Of a stretch of DNA of 44,274 bases, positions 1 through 9,005 are shown piece by piece. Location of the stretch: the NCBI GenBank assembly GCA_903870145.1, contig CAIQBO010000019.1, positions 1 to 44,274 on the forward strand, given 5' to 3'. A program made the translations under genes and the position numbers. Origin of the DNA: an uncultured Burkholderiales bacterium (GTDB taxonomy: Bacteria > Pseudomonadota > Gammaproteobacteria > Burkholderiales > Burkholderiaceae_C). Each line of letters opens with the position of its first letter. Within the stretch, counting starts at the first letter, position 1. The notes beneath the pieces are model-generated. The model was not told the origin of the DNA. It did no database searches and saw only the letters and a program-made list of their open reading frames with translations.

Positions 1-1
1 G

Positions 2-211
2 GCCAGCATGGCAGTGGTGGTCACCTATTGGCTGAGCTACGAATATGTGCGCGACCCGCGCCACGCCATGCAGCCTGAGAGTGCGGGCAGCGCCTTGGCC
101 CGCGGCGCGCGCCATGTGCTGCTTTTGTTAACGCCTTATTTGCTTGACGAAGGCCAACGCGCGCATTTGCTGCAATTGACCCAGGCTTACGACGACAAGC
201 CACAAGCTTGA
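2..211 (+). CDS. TetR-family regulator, C-terminal end (partial)
   Basis: Only the last ~69 residues are present; the reading frame is open through the left edge of the window, so the start and the DNA-binding helix-turn-helix are missing. The visible part is helical and contains TYWLSYEYVRDP followed by a leucine-rich stretch ending in LLTPYLLDEGQRAHLL. This resembles the ligand-binding C-terminal domain of a TetR/AcrR subgroup common in proteobacteria. It ends 27 bp before the convergent coaX stop. The assignment rests on overall similarity of a short helical tail and not on a catalytic motif, so another helical regulator is possible. Confidence 0.5.
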   Translation, partial: ASMAVVVTYWLSYEYVRDPRHAMQPESAGSALARGARHVLLLLTPYLLDEGQRAHLLQLTQAYDDKPQA

Positions 212-238
212 CCTCACACGCTTGCTCAAGGGCGTTTT

Positions 239-1012
239 TCAAGCCCCAAAGCGGTGCTGAGCCAAAGTCAAAAGACCATCAAAAATCAGGCTGTCGATCA
301 GCTCAAATTGAATCGACATGCTGGGCGCCATTTTCCAGCCCGCGCCGCCCGTCATCACGCACATCGGTTCTTGGCCGGTGTGCTCACGCAGGTGCTGCAC
401 CATGCGCTCACAAGCGCCCGCAATGGCGTAGGTGCCCCCGCTGGTCAGGGCATCGCTGGTGTTGGTCGGGAATGGCCGAACATCGCCAGTGGGCACATGC
501 AGGCCAGCCGTGCCCGATTCGAGCGCGCGCAGCATGATGCCGTGGCCAGGCAATATAAATCCGCCTAAAAATTTACCGCCAACATCCAAGGCTTCCACCG
601 TGACCGCCGTGCCCACCATGACCACCACCAAGGGCCGTGCAGGCCCTTGCGCCAGCATGCGGTGGCGTGCCCCTACCATGGCCACCCAGCGGTCTGCGCC
701 CAAGCGGGCGGGGTGATCGTAGCCATTGGTCACGCCGGCCTCTTGCGAAGCCGCAACCACCCATTGGGGTGGGACATCCCAAATTTCCATTTGTTCTTGA
801 ACGCGGCGCTTGACAGCGTCGCCTGCGACCTCGCAACCCAACATGCGATCAGGCACGGGCAATTGCGCCCACGGCCCTTCCGCCAGAGTGTCGATGTTCT
901 CTAAAAACTCGGCCCCTTGCGCCAAAATTGCAGCTTGCGGGTGGGGCCGGTCATAAAGCGCCCATTTCAGCCGAGTATTGCCAACGTCCAGTGCCAATAA
1001 AGTCATGGTCAT
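239..1012 (-). CDS. coaX: type III pantothenate kinase
   Basis: CoaX phosphorylates pantothenate with ATP, the first step of coenzyme A synthesis in the cytoplasm. The N-terminus [19 protein letters not shown] carries the DxGNTRxKW phosphate-binding signature of the family. Further on are [11 protein letters not shown] and the [21 protein letters not shown] segments of the acetate/sugar-kinase (ASKHA) fold. The length, 257 residues, is normal for CoaX. The frame stays open upstream to about 1141, but the extra residues look non-coding, so I place the start at the ATG at 1012 (the ATG at 1006 is equally possible). No strong ribosome-binding site is seen. In many Burkholderiales coaX follows birA; here the upstream neighbour is an amidase, 155 bp away, and that gap holds no recognisable gene. 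Confidence 0.93.
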   Translation of the reverse strand: MTMTLLALDVGNTRLKWALYDRPHPQAAILAQGAEFLENIDTLAEGPWAQLPVPDRMLGCEVAGDAVKRRVQEQMEIWDVPPQWVVAASQEAGVTNGYDHPARLGADRWVAMVGARHRMLAQGPARPLVVVMVGTAVTVEALDVGGKFLGGFILPGHGIMLRALESGTAGLHVPTGDVRPFPTNTSDALTSGGTYAIAGACERMVQHLREHTGQEPMCVMTGGAGWKMAPSMSIQFELIDSLIFDGLLTLAQHRFGA

Positions 1013-1167
1013 ATGATAATGACTTTTACGTTCCCCGTAATTGACCTGCCCCCAGGACTTGACGCTTTTGCATGTGGCCGTCAAATCGGCTTGGCCAGCG
1101 CCGCACACACACTCGATGTGGATCGCGCCGCAAGTGCCCAAATTCGCAGTGTTTGAGCCTGTTTGAA

Positions 1168-2598
1168 TTAAATCTGCGGCCGCGCAATGGGGCGCAACAT
1201 TTCATAAGCGCGTGATGCGCGCAGCACCATGGCATCGTCAAACATGCGCCCTACAAACTGCAAACCGATGGGCAAACCGGCCTGGGTTAAACCACAAGGA
1301 ATGGTGCTGGCCGGTTGCTGCGTCAAGTTAAAGGGGTAGCTGAATGGGGTCCAACCCAGCATGGCTTGGGGCGTCATGGGTTGCTGACCTGCAGGGCGTG
1401 CATCAAAGGCTGGTACGGCCACTGAGGGCGTGACCAGCAGGTCAAATCGCTGCATGAATTGGCGCATGTGCGAGCCCAGCAAGCCGCGTCGCAAGTTCAT
1501 TTGCTGTACATCCATGGCACTGAATTGTTGACCCATCAAGGCCTCGGCACGAAAATCAGGGTCGGTCAGGGCTTGCTGCTCTTTGCTCAGCCCATTCCAA
1601 ACCATCCAAGCCCCGACAAACCACAAGCCAGTGCAAATGTCCAAGGGGTCTTCAATGCCTGGGTCAACTTGCGCCACATGCGCGCCCAAAGATTGCAACT
1701 CTTTCACTGCCGCATCGACTGCAGCGGCCACTTCAGGGTGCACATTTTTAGCGTAGCCCAAGGTGGGGGAATAGGCAATGCGCAAGCCGCGAATGCCGCC
1801 CTCCAAATTGGCCATGTAGTCGCTCGTGTCTTCTGGCAATGCGGTCCAGTCGCGCGCATCAGGCCGCTTCATAACGTTTATCATCAAAGCCGCGTCGCGC
1901 ACGCTCATGGTGTGCGGCCCCAAATGCGCGAGCGAACCAAAGGGCGACAAAGGGTAGGCCGGCACGCGGCCAAAACTGGGCTTCATGCCGAAGTTGCCGC
2001 AAAATGATGCGGGTATGCGGACACTGCCTGCGCCGTCAGTGCCCACCCCCAACGGGCCCAAACCTGCAGCCACAGCAGCCGCCGTGCCGCCTGACGATCC
2101 GCCTGGTGTTTTGTCGGTGTTCCAAGGGTTGCGCGTGATGCCTGTGGCGGGTGAATTGGTCTCGCCCTTGCAGCCAAATTCGGGCGTGGTGGTTTTGCCC
2201 AGCAGCACAGCGCCTGCCTCACGCAAACGCGCGGTGACAGGCGCATCGACATCCCATGCTTGGTTGATGTCCACCGTGCGACTGCCGCGCAAAGTAGGCC
2301 AGCCTTGGGTCAAGATCAGGTCTTTGATGGAGGTGGGCACACCGTCCAAAGTGCCCACTGGCGCGCCATCTTTGCGGTGTGCTTGCCAACGTGCCTCGCT
2401 GTGCTTGGCACTTTTCAAAGCCGCTTTGACATCGAGCAGGCAAAAAGCATTGAGCTTGGGGTTGACGCGCTCGATGCGGTCCAACACTGCTTGAGTGACT
2501 TCAACGGGCGAAGCCTGCCCACTTTGGTACAGGCCGATCAATTGATCAGCACTGCATTGGGTCAGGTCGGATGAAGGGCTTGTGCTGTCTGAAGTCAT
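1168..2598 (-). CDS. amidase-signature hydrolase
   Basis: Amidase-signature enzymes hydrolyse C-N amide bonds with a Ser-cisSer-Lys triad. All three elements are visible: Lys92 in TSIKDL, the Gly/Ser-rich GGSSGG at ~166-171, and the nucleophile Ser192 in [13 protein letters not shown]. The 476-residue length is typical. The start is the ATG at 2598, which overlaps the stop of the upstream M81 gene as ATGA; the same frame is open for ~100 codons further upstream, but that stretch lies antiparallel over the M81 reading frame and is rejected. The ATGA overlap implies translational coupling to the peptidase, so the two probably process one substrate. The substrate cannot be told from sequence. 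It is not part of a GatCAB operon, so tRNA amidotransferase is unlikely. Confidence 0.9.
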   Translation of the reverse strand: MTSDSTSPSSDLTQCSADQLIGLYQSGQASPVEVTQAVLDRIERVNPKLNAFCLLDVKAALKSAKHSEARWQAHRKDGAPVGTLDGVPTSIKDLILTQGWPTLRGSRTVDINQAWDVDAPVTARLREAGAVLLGKTTTPEFGCKGETNSPATGITRNPWNTDKTPGGSSGGTAAAVAAGLGPLGVGTDGAGSVRIPASFCGNFGMKPSFGRVPAYPLSPFGSLAHLGPHTMSVRDAALMINVMKRPDARDWTALPEDTSDYMANLEGGIRGLRIAYSPTLGYAKNVHPEVAAAVDAAVKELQSLGAHVAQVDPGIEDPLDICTGLWFVGAWMVWNGLSKEQQALTDPDFRAEALMGQQFSAMDVQQMNLRRGLLGSHMRQFMQRFDLLVTPSVAVPAFDARPAGQQPMTPQAMLGWTPFSYPFNLTQQPASTIPCGLTQAGLPIGLQFVGRMFDDAMVLRASRAYEMLRPIARPQI

Positions 2599-4094
2599 GG
2601 TCGGGTCCTGGTTTGAGGGCTGAGTTTTTTCCATGGCAAATCGCCCGGATCGGCGGCCATCGGGCCATCGGCTTTGGCCACCAGCACGAGGCTGGCGTTG
2701 GGCGTGAAATCGGCGCGAAAATGGTTGGAACTTTTGGCCACCACGATCTTCATTTTTTCGGTGTGAATGCCCACGGTGCGCAGCAACTCGCGGTCGAGCA
2801 ATTGCATCTTGCCGCTGACCACCGCAATCAAAATACCATCTAACTCCAAACACGCACTGGGCCCGAGTTTGACGGTCACTCCGGTCATCATCGGGCCTTT
2901 TAAAACGCACTGCCCATCGCTGATGGCACGCACCGTAAAGCGTGCTTGCAGCGGCGGGTCACTCAAAGCGCCTGTGAAGATGGGCACTGCGCAGCCCAAA
3001 GCCAATTCGAGTTGCGCGCCTACACCAGCTTCGCATGCAGCCTTGGCGGCGGCTGGGTCAAACAGCATGCCCAGCGCCACTTGGCCCGGATAGGCGCGCC
3101 CAGCGCCTTGCTGCAGCAAGGCGTGCAGCATGCCGGTGGTGTTGCTGTCGCCGCCTGCGCCGGGGTTGTCTTGCGTATCGGCAATCACAACCGGCGCAGC
3201 AACTGTGCGCGCTGTGGCCATGGCCTGTGTGACGGCTTCGCGTGCACTGAGCCAATTGGGGCGCCACAAATTGGGCACGCTGGCAACTGCAAAAAAAGTT
3301 TCCACTGCTTTTTCGGCTTGCGAGCCATGGCCCCAGACCACCGGTCCGCACTCGTCAAAATCAGAGGCTGGAAAACCCATGCAAAAACTCAGCATGGTGC
3401 CAAGTTCTTGGTCCAGCGCTGTCAACTGTTGGTACAAACTTTGAGCTGGCTCCATCCAAGTACTTTGCGCGTTCAAAGAAATTAAAAATGGAAAACGTCT
3501 GGCATGCACAGGCTCTTTACGCCCCAGCTTCAAGCGCCTTTGCATCAACTGCGCCGCCAACTCACCGGTGTCGGCCATGTCAACGTGAGGGTAGGTGCGG
3601 TACGACACCAGCGCATCGCTTTGAGCCAACATGCGCCGTGTCACATTGGCGTGCAAATCCAAGCTGGCAATGATGGGCAAATGCGGCCCCACAATGCGCC
3701 GAATGCAGCTGATCAATTCGCCTTCGCTGTCGTCTGCGTTCTCGGCCACGGCAGCGCCGTGCAGGTCTAAGTAAATACCATCCAATCCTTTGGCCAATGC
3801 ATTTTGAATGTCTTCCAAGATGGCTTGACTGATGCGCTCAAATGCATCTTGCGTGACATAAGACGAGGGCGTTGCGCCGGCCCAAGCAGAGGGCACAATG
3901 TCCCATTGCCAGCGGCGCGCTGCATCTAGAAAACCACCCACCGGTATGTTGATGCCGGTGAGTTGGTCGATCAGTGCTTGTCCGCGCATGAAGGCAGGGA
4001 AGGCCTCACCCCGATTGAAGGCTGTCCAGTCGGCCAAGCTGGGGGCAAATGTGTTGGTCTCGTGCTGGTAGCCGGCCACCAAAATTCGGGTCAT
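2595..4094 (-). CDS. M81 family metallopeptidase (MlrC-like)
   Basis: This 499-residue protein starts MTRILVAGYQHETNTF, the hallmark N-terminus of the M81/DUF1485 family, whose known member MlrC (microcystinase C) cleaves linearised microcystin peptides. Probable metal-binding motifs are LDLHGAAV at ~109-116, SLDLHAN at ~144-150 and TYPHVDMADTG at ~167-177. The C-terminal MlrC_C domain contains ADTQDNPGAGGDSN. An AAGG ribosome-binding site lies 7 nt before the ATG. Its stop overlaps the start of an amidase gene, and a second amidase lies divergently 157 bp away. A second, broken M81 gene sits at 14.6-16.0 kb. The family is much wider than microcystin degraders, so the substrate is unknown. 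Confidence 0.92.
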   Translation of the reverse strand: MTRILVAGYQHETNTFAPSLADWTAFNRGEAFPAFMRGQALIDQLTGINIPVGGFLDAARRWQWDIVPSAWAGATPSSYVTQDAFERISQAILEDIQNALAKGLDGIYLDLHGAAVAENADDSEGELISCIRRIVGPHLPIIASLDLHANVTRRMLAQSDALVSYRTYPHVDMADTGELAAQLMQRRLKLGRKEPVHARRFPFLISLNAQSTWMEPAQSLYQQLTALDQELGTMLSFCMGFPASDFDECGPVVWGHGSQAEKAVETFFAVASVPNLWRPNWLSAREAVTQAMATARTVAAPVVIADTQDNPGAGGDSNTTGMLHALLQQGAGRAYPGQVALGMLFDPAAAKAACEAGVGAQLELALGCAVPIFTGALSDPPLQARFTVRAISDGQCVLKGPMMTGVTVKLGPSACLELDGILIAVVSGKMQLLDRELLRTVGIHTEKMKIVVAKSSNHFRADFTPNASLVLVAKADGPMAADPGDLPWKKLSPQTRTRP

Positions 4095-4251
4095 GCGTGT
4101 GCCTTGTGAAAGCTGTGTGTAGGCGTGCCGGGGGTGGCCGTGCAGATCAGTGGTGCCACCTATACTCTGTTAAAAAAATTAATCAAAGCCAGCATGGGAA
4201 GCGGCTCCAATTCCACAACCACTATAGCTTGCCTCTGCGCGAAAGGTACTC

Positions 4252-5682
4252 ATGGTCATCCCGAATATGTCAGCCTGCGAATTGTCGCAAGCCATTCACG
4301 CCAGACAAGTGTCGTGCCGCGAGGTCATGCAAGCGTACTTGAATCAAATCCACACGCACAACCCGCAAAGCAATGCCATTGTGAGCATGGCGCAGCCCGA
4401 TGCACTGCTGGCCCAGGCCGATGCGCGTGACCTTCAACTGGCGCAGGGCCAGTCCTTGGGCTGGATGCACGGCATGCCGCAAGCCGTCAAAGATTTGGCG
4501 CACGTGGCTGGTTTCCCAACCCACATGGGATCGCCCTTGTGGCGTGACTTCATACCAGCGCAAGATGGCTTGATGGCAGCCCGCATGAAAGCTGCTGGCT
4601 GCATCGTGATTGGCAAAACCAACACCCCTGAATTTGGTTTGGGCTCGCACACTTTCAATGAAGTGTTTGGTGCCACCTTGAACGCATGGAACCCTGGCAA
4701 ATCGGCCGGCGGTAGCAGTGGCGGCGCAGCAGTGGCCCTGGCGCAAAGAATGCTGCCTGTGGCCGACGGTTCAGACTTCATGGGCAGTTTGCGCAACCCC
4801 GCAGGCTGGAACCATGTGTTTGGCATGCGTCCCTCGCAAGGGCGCGTGCCACGCGCCCCTTCACCAGACATTTATATGTCGCAGTTAGGCACCGACGGGC
4901 CGATGGGGCGCAGCGTGAACGACGTGGCCATGCTGCTCTCGGTGCAAGCCGGATATGACGTTTGCGCGCCTTTGTCGATTGCACAAGATGGCCACACATT
5001 TGCCCAAAGTTTGGACCATGACCCAAGCGGTCAACGCATCGCTTGGCTCGCTGATTTGAATGGCTATTTGCCCATGGAGGACGGCATCTTGAGCGTGTGT
5101 GAAGAAGCTCTGAACACTTTCCAAAATTTGGGCTGCGCCATTGAACCTAGCGCCTTGGGCATGTCACCCGCATTGATATGGGATGCTTGGCTGGTCTGGC
5201 GCAAAGCTTTGGCTGGCCCTCATGTGGCGGCGATGTCGCACATTCCCAATTGGCGCGATCAAGTCAAACCCGAAGCGCTGTGGGAATACGACCAATCACT
5301 GAGCTTGTCGGGCGCGCAATGGATGGCGGCCAGCGTGCAGCGCAGCGCTTATTACCAGCACATGGTGCATCTGTTTGAACACTTTGATGTGCTGGCTTTA
5401 CCGGTCTCGCAAGTCTGGCCGTTTGACGTGCAAGAGCGTTGGCCACAAAGCATTCAGGGGCGCAGCATGGACACTTACCACCGCTGGATGGAGGTGGTGA
5501 TTTACGCCACATTTGCAGGCTTGCCCAGCATCAGTGTGCCCGCCGGTTTCAGCGCGCAAGGCTTGCCCATGGGCTTACAGTTAATTGGCAAACCGCAAGG
5601 GGACTTTGCTTTGCTGCAACTGGCGCACGCTTACGAGCAAGCTGCGCAAAACTTGATTCAGCGCAGGCCGCCGGGGGTCTGA
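4252..5682 (+). CDS. amidase-signature hydrolase (second copy)
   Basis: This second amidase-signature protein is 476 residues long and divergent from the M81-amidase operon. Triad elements are Lys80 in QAVKDLA, GGSSGG at ~153-158 and Ser179 in GSDFMGSLRNPAGW. In the last motif Phe-Met replaces the more common small residues. The downstream pattern NHVFGMRPSQGRVP is typical of the family. An AAAGG site 5 nt before the ATG at 4252 supports this start; an in-frame ATG at 4267 is the alternative. It differs clearly from the other amidase, so it is not a recent duplicate. The 157-bp divergent region upstream probably carries promoters for both directions, but I see no strong -35/-10 pair. Confidence 0.9.
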   Translation: MVIPNMSACELSQAIHARQVSCREVMQAYLNQIHTHNPQSNAIVSMAQPDALLAQADARDLQLAQGQSLGWMHGMPQAVKDLAHVAGFPTHMGSPLWRDFIPAQDGLMAARMKAAGCIVIGKTNTPEFGLGSHTFNEVFGATLNAWNPGKSAGGSSGGAAVALAQRMLPVADGSDFMGSLRNPAGWNHVFGMRPSQGRVPRAPSPDIYMSQLGTDGPMGRSVNDVAMLLSVQAGYDVCAPLSIAQDGHTFAQSLDHDPSGQRIAWLADLNGYLPMEDGILSVCEEALNTFQNLGCAIEPSALGMSPALIWDAWLVWRKALAGPHVAAMSHIPNWRDQVKPEALWEYDQSLSLSGAQWMAASVQRSAYYQHMVHLFEHFDVLALPVSQVWPFDVQERWPQSIQGRSMDTYHRWMEVVIYATFAGLPSISVPAGFSAQGLPMGLQLIGKPQGDFALLQLAHAYEQAAQNLIQRRPPGV

Positions 5683-5685
5683 GCT

Positions 5686-5705
5686 GGGCTCAAAGCCCCG
5701 TTTTC
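5686..5705 (+). terminator. putative intrinsic terminator after the second amidase
   Basis: GGGCT (5686-5690) and AGCCC (5694-5698) form a perfect 5-bp stem with a CAA loop, followed shortly by TTTT (5701-5704). It lies between two convergent genes and overlaps the stop codon of the M20 peptidase gene. The stem is short, so efficiency is uncertain. Confidence 0.45.
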
Positions 5706-7021
5706 ATAGCGCCAGTCAGGCTCAAACTGGCCAAGGCCATGACCTTGGCCGAATCGACCAACTCTTGAATGCCCACGTATTCATTGGGTTGGTGCGCCAA
5801 ATCCAAAATACCTGGCCCATAGGCAATGCAGTCGCGCAGTTGGCCGCTTCGCACAATGTGTTTTTGATCGTAGGTGCCTGGGCTGGCGATGTATTGCGGC
5901 TCGCGCCCAAGCACACGCGCAATGGCACGGGCCGTAGCGTGCACCACCGGTGCATCGCGCGGTGTGGCAGTGGGAACAAAGCTCATGATCTCGCGCACTC
6001 CGTAATCAAAGCCTGGCCGCGTGCGCTTGAGTTCTTCAAGCATGTCAATGATCTCTTGTTTGACTTCGTCCAAATTTTCTTCTGCAATGAAACGGCGATC
6101 GAGCACCGCGCGGCAACTGTGAGCAACCACCGGCGCAGGCAAGTCAGCGGTGGGCCAACCGCGTTCGTCCAAGGCATAGCGCTGCTCAACTTGCCCGCCG
6201 TGCACGCTGTTGATGTTCAAAGTGCTCACTCGTGCGCCTTCAGGCTCAACCGGCTCCGATGTGTGCCTTTGCTGAAGGCGTGGCTGCAATTGCGTTTCAA
6301 GCAAATGCAAAAATGCGCTCATGTGGTTGATGGCGCTGTCACCCAAAAAAGGCATGGAGCCGTGCGCGATGCGCCCTTTGGTTTGCACCTCGCCCCACCA
6401 GACGCCGCGGTGCCCCAAACAAATGCGGTCCACCCCCAAGGGCTCAGGAATGATCACATGGTGCACGCGCGGTTTGCTGAAATACCCGCGCTCGGCCAAA
6501 TAGCCCACGCCGGCAAAGCCGCCGGACTCTTCGTCGACGGTGCCACTGATTTCAAGCGCACCGGGAATGCTTAAACCTGACTCGATCATGGCCTCGCACG
6601 CGATGATGCTCGAGGCCAAACCGCCCTTCATGTCGCAAGTGCCGCGGCCATAAATTTTGCCGTCCCGAATTTCGGCAGCAAAGGGGTCTGAGCTCCAGCC
6701 ACTGCCTGCCTCGACCACGTCAATGTGGCTGTTGAAGTGCACGCATTCGCCAGGGCCAGTGCCTTGCCAGCGGGCCACCATGTTCATTCGGGGCTTGGCA
6801 TCCGAGTCGCCCGGAGCCCCCAGCGCGCGGATGTACTCCACTGCAAAGCCACGGCGCTTTAGTCGTTCGCCAATGAATTTGGCGCACGCTTCGTAGGCAT
6901 CGCCGGGGGGGTTCACTGTGGGAATGCGGACCAAGGCTTGCGTCAGCGACACGATCTCATCACGTTTGGATTCAATGCGTTCAAGCAGGGCTTGAACTTG
7001 GGGGCTGTGTGTTGTGATCAT
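5690..7021 (-). CDS. M20 family metallopeptidase / ArgE-DapE-type deacylase
   Basis: M20 enzymes remove an acyl or amino-acid group with two zinc ions. This 443-residue protein shows the family ligands: NSHIDVV with His99 and Asp101, GRGTCDMKGG with bridging Asp130, and VDEESGG with Glu164/Glu165. The dimerisation domain follows (GRIAHGSMPFLGDSA). I choose the ATG at 7021 because it lies 1 nt after the stop of the upstream dioxygenase-rhodanese gene and begins a normal N-terminus (MITTHSPQVQALLERIES); the longer frame overlaps that gene. The tight spacing implies transcription with the sulfur genes. Its substrate is not recognisable: acetylornithine, succinyl-diaminopimelate, formylated amino acids and small peptides are all handled by relatives. 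Confidence 0.88.
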   Translation of the reverse strand: MITTHSPQVQALLERIESKRDEIVSLTQALVRIPTVNPPGDAYEACAKFIGERLKRRGFAVEYIRALGAPGDSDAKPRMNMVARWQGTGPGECVHFNSHIDVVEAGSGWSSDPFAAEIRDGKIYGRGTCDMKGGLASSIIACEAMIESGLSIPGALEISGTVDEESGGFAGVGYLAERGYFSKPRVHHVIIPEPLGVDRICLGHRGVWWGEVQTKGRIAHGSMPFLGDSAINHMSAFLHLLETQLQPRLQQRHTSEPVEPEGARVSTLNINSVHGGQVEQRYALDERGWPTADLPAPVVAHSCRAVLDRRFIAEENLDEVKQEIIDMLEELKRTRPGFDYGVREIMSFVPTATPRDAPVVHATARAIARVLGREPQYIASPGTYDQKHIVRSGQLRDCIAYGPGILDLAHQPNEYVGIQELVDSAKVMALASLSLTGAMKTGL

Positions 7022-7022
7022 G

Positions 7023-8177
7023 TTAATTTTGGCGCCATGGCAGGCCACGTTTGCGCCAACCACCCACAAGGCCGCGGTGCGCTTGCGCATTGGGGTCGCC
7101 CTCAAAACCTTCCAAAATATTGTAGGCCTCTAGGCCCAATTCGGTGGCGCGTTTGGCAGCGGCAATGGATCGCACACCACTGCGGCACAAAAGGAGTAAT
7201 TTTTTGCCTTCCAGGGCCAAGGCCTGCAAGCCGGTGTCAAAATCCGGGTTGACCTCCATGGCGGGCCACTGCTTCCATGCCAAAGGCTTTGCCTCAGGCA
7301 CAAAGCCGACCCAGGCGCGCTCGGCATCTGAGCGCACATCGACCAGCAAGGCTTGCCCCGACTGCACCCAAGACCATGCCAACTCTGGGCTGACATCGCC
7401 TGCGTAATCTGCGGCCGCTTGCACCGTGAGCAAGTCTTGACCCCCAGCGTCGTGGCGCAAGCCAGAAGTTAAATTGGCCGGCACGGCTTGGTCAATGCGG
7501 CGAGGCTTGGGTAAATTCAAATTCGTCATCGTCTTGGCAAATTGCGCTTGGGTTTGACCGGCCACGCGTGTGTTGTGCTGGCGTTCATGGCCGATGGTGG
7601 AATGGGTTTGCCCGCGGTAATCGTGACCCGGCCAAACACGCGTCTCATCTGGCAACTTGAACAAAGTCTGCGTCAAACTGTGGAACATGTCTTGCGCGCT
7701 GCCCGATTGAAAATCGGTGCGCCCACAGCCGTTGATCAGCAAGGTGTCGCCACTGAACAGATGGCCCGCAGCATCGGCTTTTGTGGGGTCGCCTTGTAAA
7801 TAAAAACACATGCTGCCAGCGGTGTGCCCTGGCGTATGCAGCGCCGTCAAACGCAAGGCTCCCACTTCAATGCTTTGGCCATCGACCAGTTGCACTGCAG
7901 CCGTACCGATGTGGCAGCCCTCAGGCGCAGCCGTGCGCGCACCCAAGTGCTCGGCCAGTCTGCCAGCGCTGGTGATGTGATCGGCGTGGGCGTGAGTTTC
8001 AAGCGACCACTTCAACTGCAGCGCGTGTTCTTGAATGACTTTCAGATCGCGCTCAATTTGCTCTTCAACGGGGTCGATGATCACGGCTTCGTGCGAATGC
8101 GGGTCCACCACAATGTAGGTGTAAGTGCTCGACGCCAAATCGAACAATTGAATCACGGTGGCAACAGGGGCGCTCAT
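7023..8177 (-). CDS. persulfide dioxygenase-rhodanese fusion protein
   Basis: The N-terminal half is a metallo-beta-lactamase fold of the ETHE1 type, a non-heme iron enzyme that oxidises glutathione persulfide to sulfite. It has THAHADH (His62 to His67), His118 in HTPGHTAGS and Asp144 in FSGDTLL; the likely iron ligands are His62, His118 and Asp144 by analogy with ETHE1. The C-terminal half is a rhodanese domain with LVDVRSDAERAWVGF and the active-site loop CRSGVRS (Cys331), which moves sulfane sulfur between thiols. Such fusions (PRF of Burkholderia phytofirmans) are known. The 384-residue length fits. It sits 15 bp after the CsoR-like gene and 1 nt before the M20 gene. Glutathione for the substrate may be made by gshB in this window. 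Confidence 0.92.
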   Translation of the reverse strand: MSAPVATVIQLFDLASSTYTYIVVDPHSHEAVIIDPVEEQIERDLKVIQEHALQLKWSLETHAHADHITSAGRLAEHLGARTAAPEGCHIGTAAVQLVDGQSIEVGALRLTALHTPGHTAGSMCFYLQGDPTKADAAGHLFSGDTLLINGCGRTDFQSGSAQDMFHSLTQTLFKLPDETRVWPGHDYRGQTHSTIGHERQHNTRVAGQTQAQFAKTMTNLNLPKPRRIDQAVPANLTSGLRHDAGGQDLLTVQAAADYAGDVSPELAWSWVQSGQALLVDVRSDAERAWVGFVPEAKPLAWKQWPAMEVNPDFDTGLQALALEGKKLLLLCRSGVRSIAAAKRATELGLEAYNILEGFEGDPNAQAHRGLVGGWRKRGLPWRQN

Positions 8178-8192
8178 GTCAAGGCCCTGCGC

Positions 8193-8438
8193 TCAAGCAA
8201 ACTTGGTCAACATTTCGGCCACATGCTCAGCCGATTGATCGCCCTGCTCGATCATGCACCCCACCATGGAGAAGAAAGATTTGTCCAAGGCCTTGCGCGA
8301 TGCCGCCATTTGCTGCGCAATTTTTTCGCAATCAGCGTCAGCCTCTATCAACTTTTGCAGACCGCGCAATTGGCCTTCGATGCGCGCAAGGCGTGCGCAC
8401 AAGGCTTTTTTCTTGTCAATGTCAACGATACGACTCAT
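8193..8438 (-). CDS. CsoR/CstR-like thiol-based transcriptional repressor
   Basis: This 81-residue protein has the CsoR/RcnR/FrmR (DUF156) pattern LARIEGQLRGLQKLIEADADC followed by a second helix. These all-helical repressors sense copper, nickel, formaldehyde or, in CstR, sulfane sulfur. The conserved first cysteine is Cys37. The second, Cys61 in FFSMVGCMIEQG, lies 24 residues later; CsoR has His at +25 and Cys at +29, while CstR has Cys at +29, so the second thiol is displaced. With a persulfide dioxygenase behind it and a YeeE-type sulfur transporter divergent from it, sulfide/persulfide sensing is the best inference. The ATG at 8438 gives the canonical N-terminus MSRIVDIDKKK; the longer frame is rejected. 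Confidence 0.85.
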   Translation of the reverse strand: MSRIVDIDKKKALCARLARIEGQLRGLQKLIEADADCEKIAQQMAASRKALDKSFFSMVGCMIEQGDQSAEHVAEMLTKFA

Positions 8439-8480
8439 GGTGAACTTTCTGCTTGTGGTCAGGGCCAGCACTGGCCCCTT

Positions 8481-8523
8481 TGGGCGAGTGATCTTGCCCA
8501 TCTTGGGATCTGCAAATTATGCA
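8481..8523. promoter_or_regulatory. candidate operator in the csoR-like/yeeE divergent region
   Basis: The 150-bp region between the divergent repressor and transporter genes holds two inverted repeats. TGGGC (8481-8485) is mirrored by GCCCA (8496-8500) with a 10-nt spacer, and TGCA (8511-8514) by TGCA (8520-8523) around AATTA. G/C-rich inverted repeats are typical CsoR-family operators, but neither is long, so this is a position-based guess. Confidence 0.35.
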
Positions 8524-8588
8524 AAGTTTTAGGCCTTCTTTTTTGACTTGACTCCAGATAGCCCCAATTAAGCCAAAATAGCCACCCT

Positions 8589-9005
8589 ATGAACACCTTG
8601 CATCCCTATTTATCTGCTGCCTTGGGCGGCCTCTTGATCGGTTTGGCCAGCTGGCTGCTGTGGGCTGGTTTGGGGCGCATTGCTGGCATCAGCAGCATCA
8701 CGGCAGACGCTATGTCTGAACCCAAAGGCCAGCACGACTGGCGCTGGGCTTTCCTGGCTGGCTTGATTTTGGGCGGGTGCTTGCTCGGACAGGGCTTAGA
8801 GATTCCCGTCATGCCAACGCGATCATGGACATTGCTGTGCGCTTCTGGCCTCTTGGTGGGCTTTGGCACGGTGCTGGGCAGCGGCTGCACCAGTGGCCAC
8901 GGCGTGTGCGGATTGGGCCGAATGTCAGGCCGTTCATTGCTGGCGGTGTGCACCTTCATGGCTGCGGGCATGTTGGCCGTGACATGGATGGGGGTCGGTG
9001 CATGA
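8589..9005 (+). CDS. YeeE/YedE-family transporter, N-terminal half protein
   Basis: This 138-residue membrane protein has several hydrophobic helices and the conserved YeeE motif GSGCTSGHGVCG at ~97-108. YeeE/TsuA proteins take up thiosulfate or related sulfur compounds by relaying the substrate through cysteines. In YeeE both halves are in one ~350-residue chain; here the two halves are separate genes whose stop and start overlap as ATGA (9002-9005). The first half supplies the GCTxGHG motif. It is divergent from the CsoR-like repressor, which suggests sulfur-responsive control. Whether it imports thiosulfate, persulfide or another species is unknown. Confidence 0.85.
   Translation: MNTLHPYLSAALGGLLIGLASWLLWAGLGRIAGISSITADAMSEPKGQHDWRWAFLAGLILGGCLLGQGLEIPVMPTRSWTLLCASGLLVGFGTVLGSGCTSGHGVCGLGRMSGRSLLAVCTFMAAGMLAVTWMGVGA

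Noticed and set aside
1013..1141. Upstream extension of the coaX frame
   Set aside because: The extra 43 residues precede the conserved DVGNTRxKW start and look unlike any CoaX N-terminus.
2599..2910. Upstream extension of the first amidase frame
   Set aside because: It runs over the end of the M81 gene in another frame and is basic and low in hydrophobic residues; the ATGA overlap gives the natural start.
4133..4160. GGTGGC/GCCACC inverted repeat between the M81 and amidase genes
   Set aside because: Six-base arms 16 nt apart in GC-rich DNA are expected by chance; no linked regulator.
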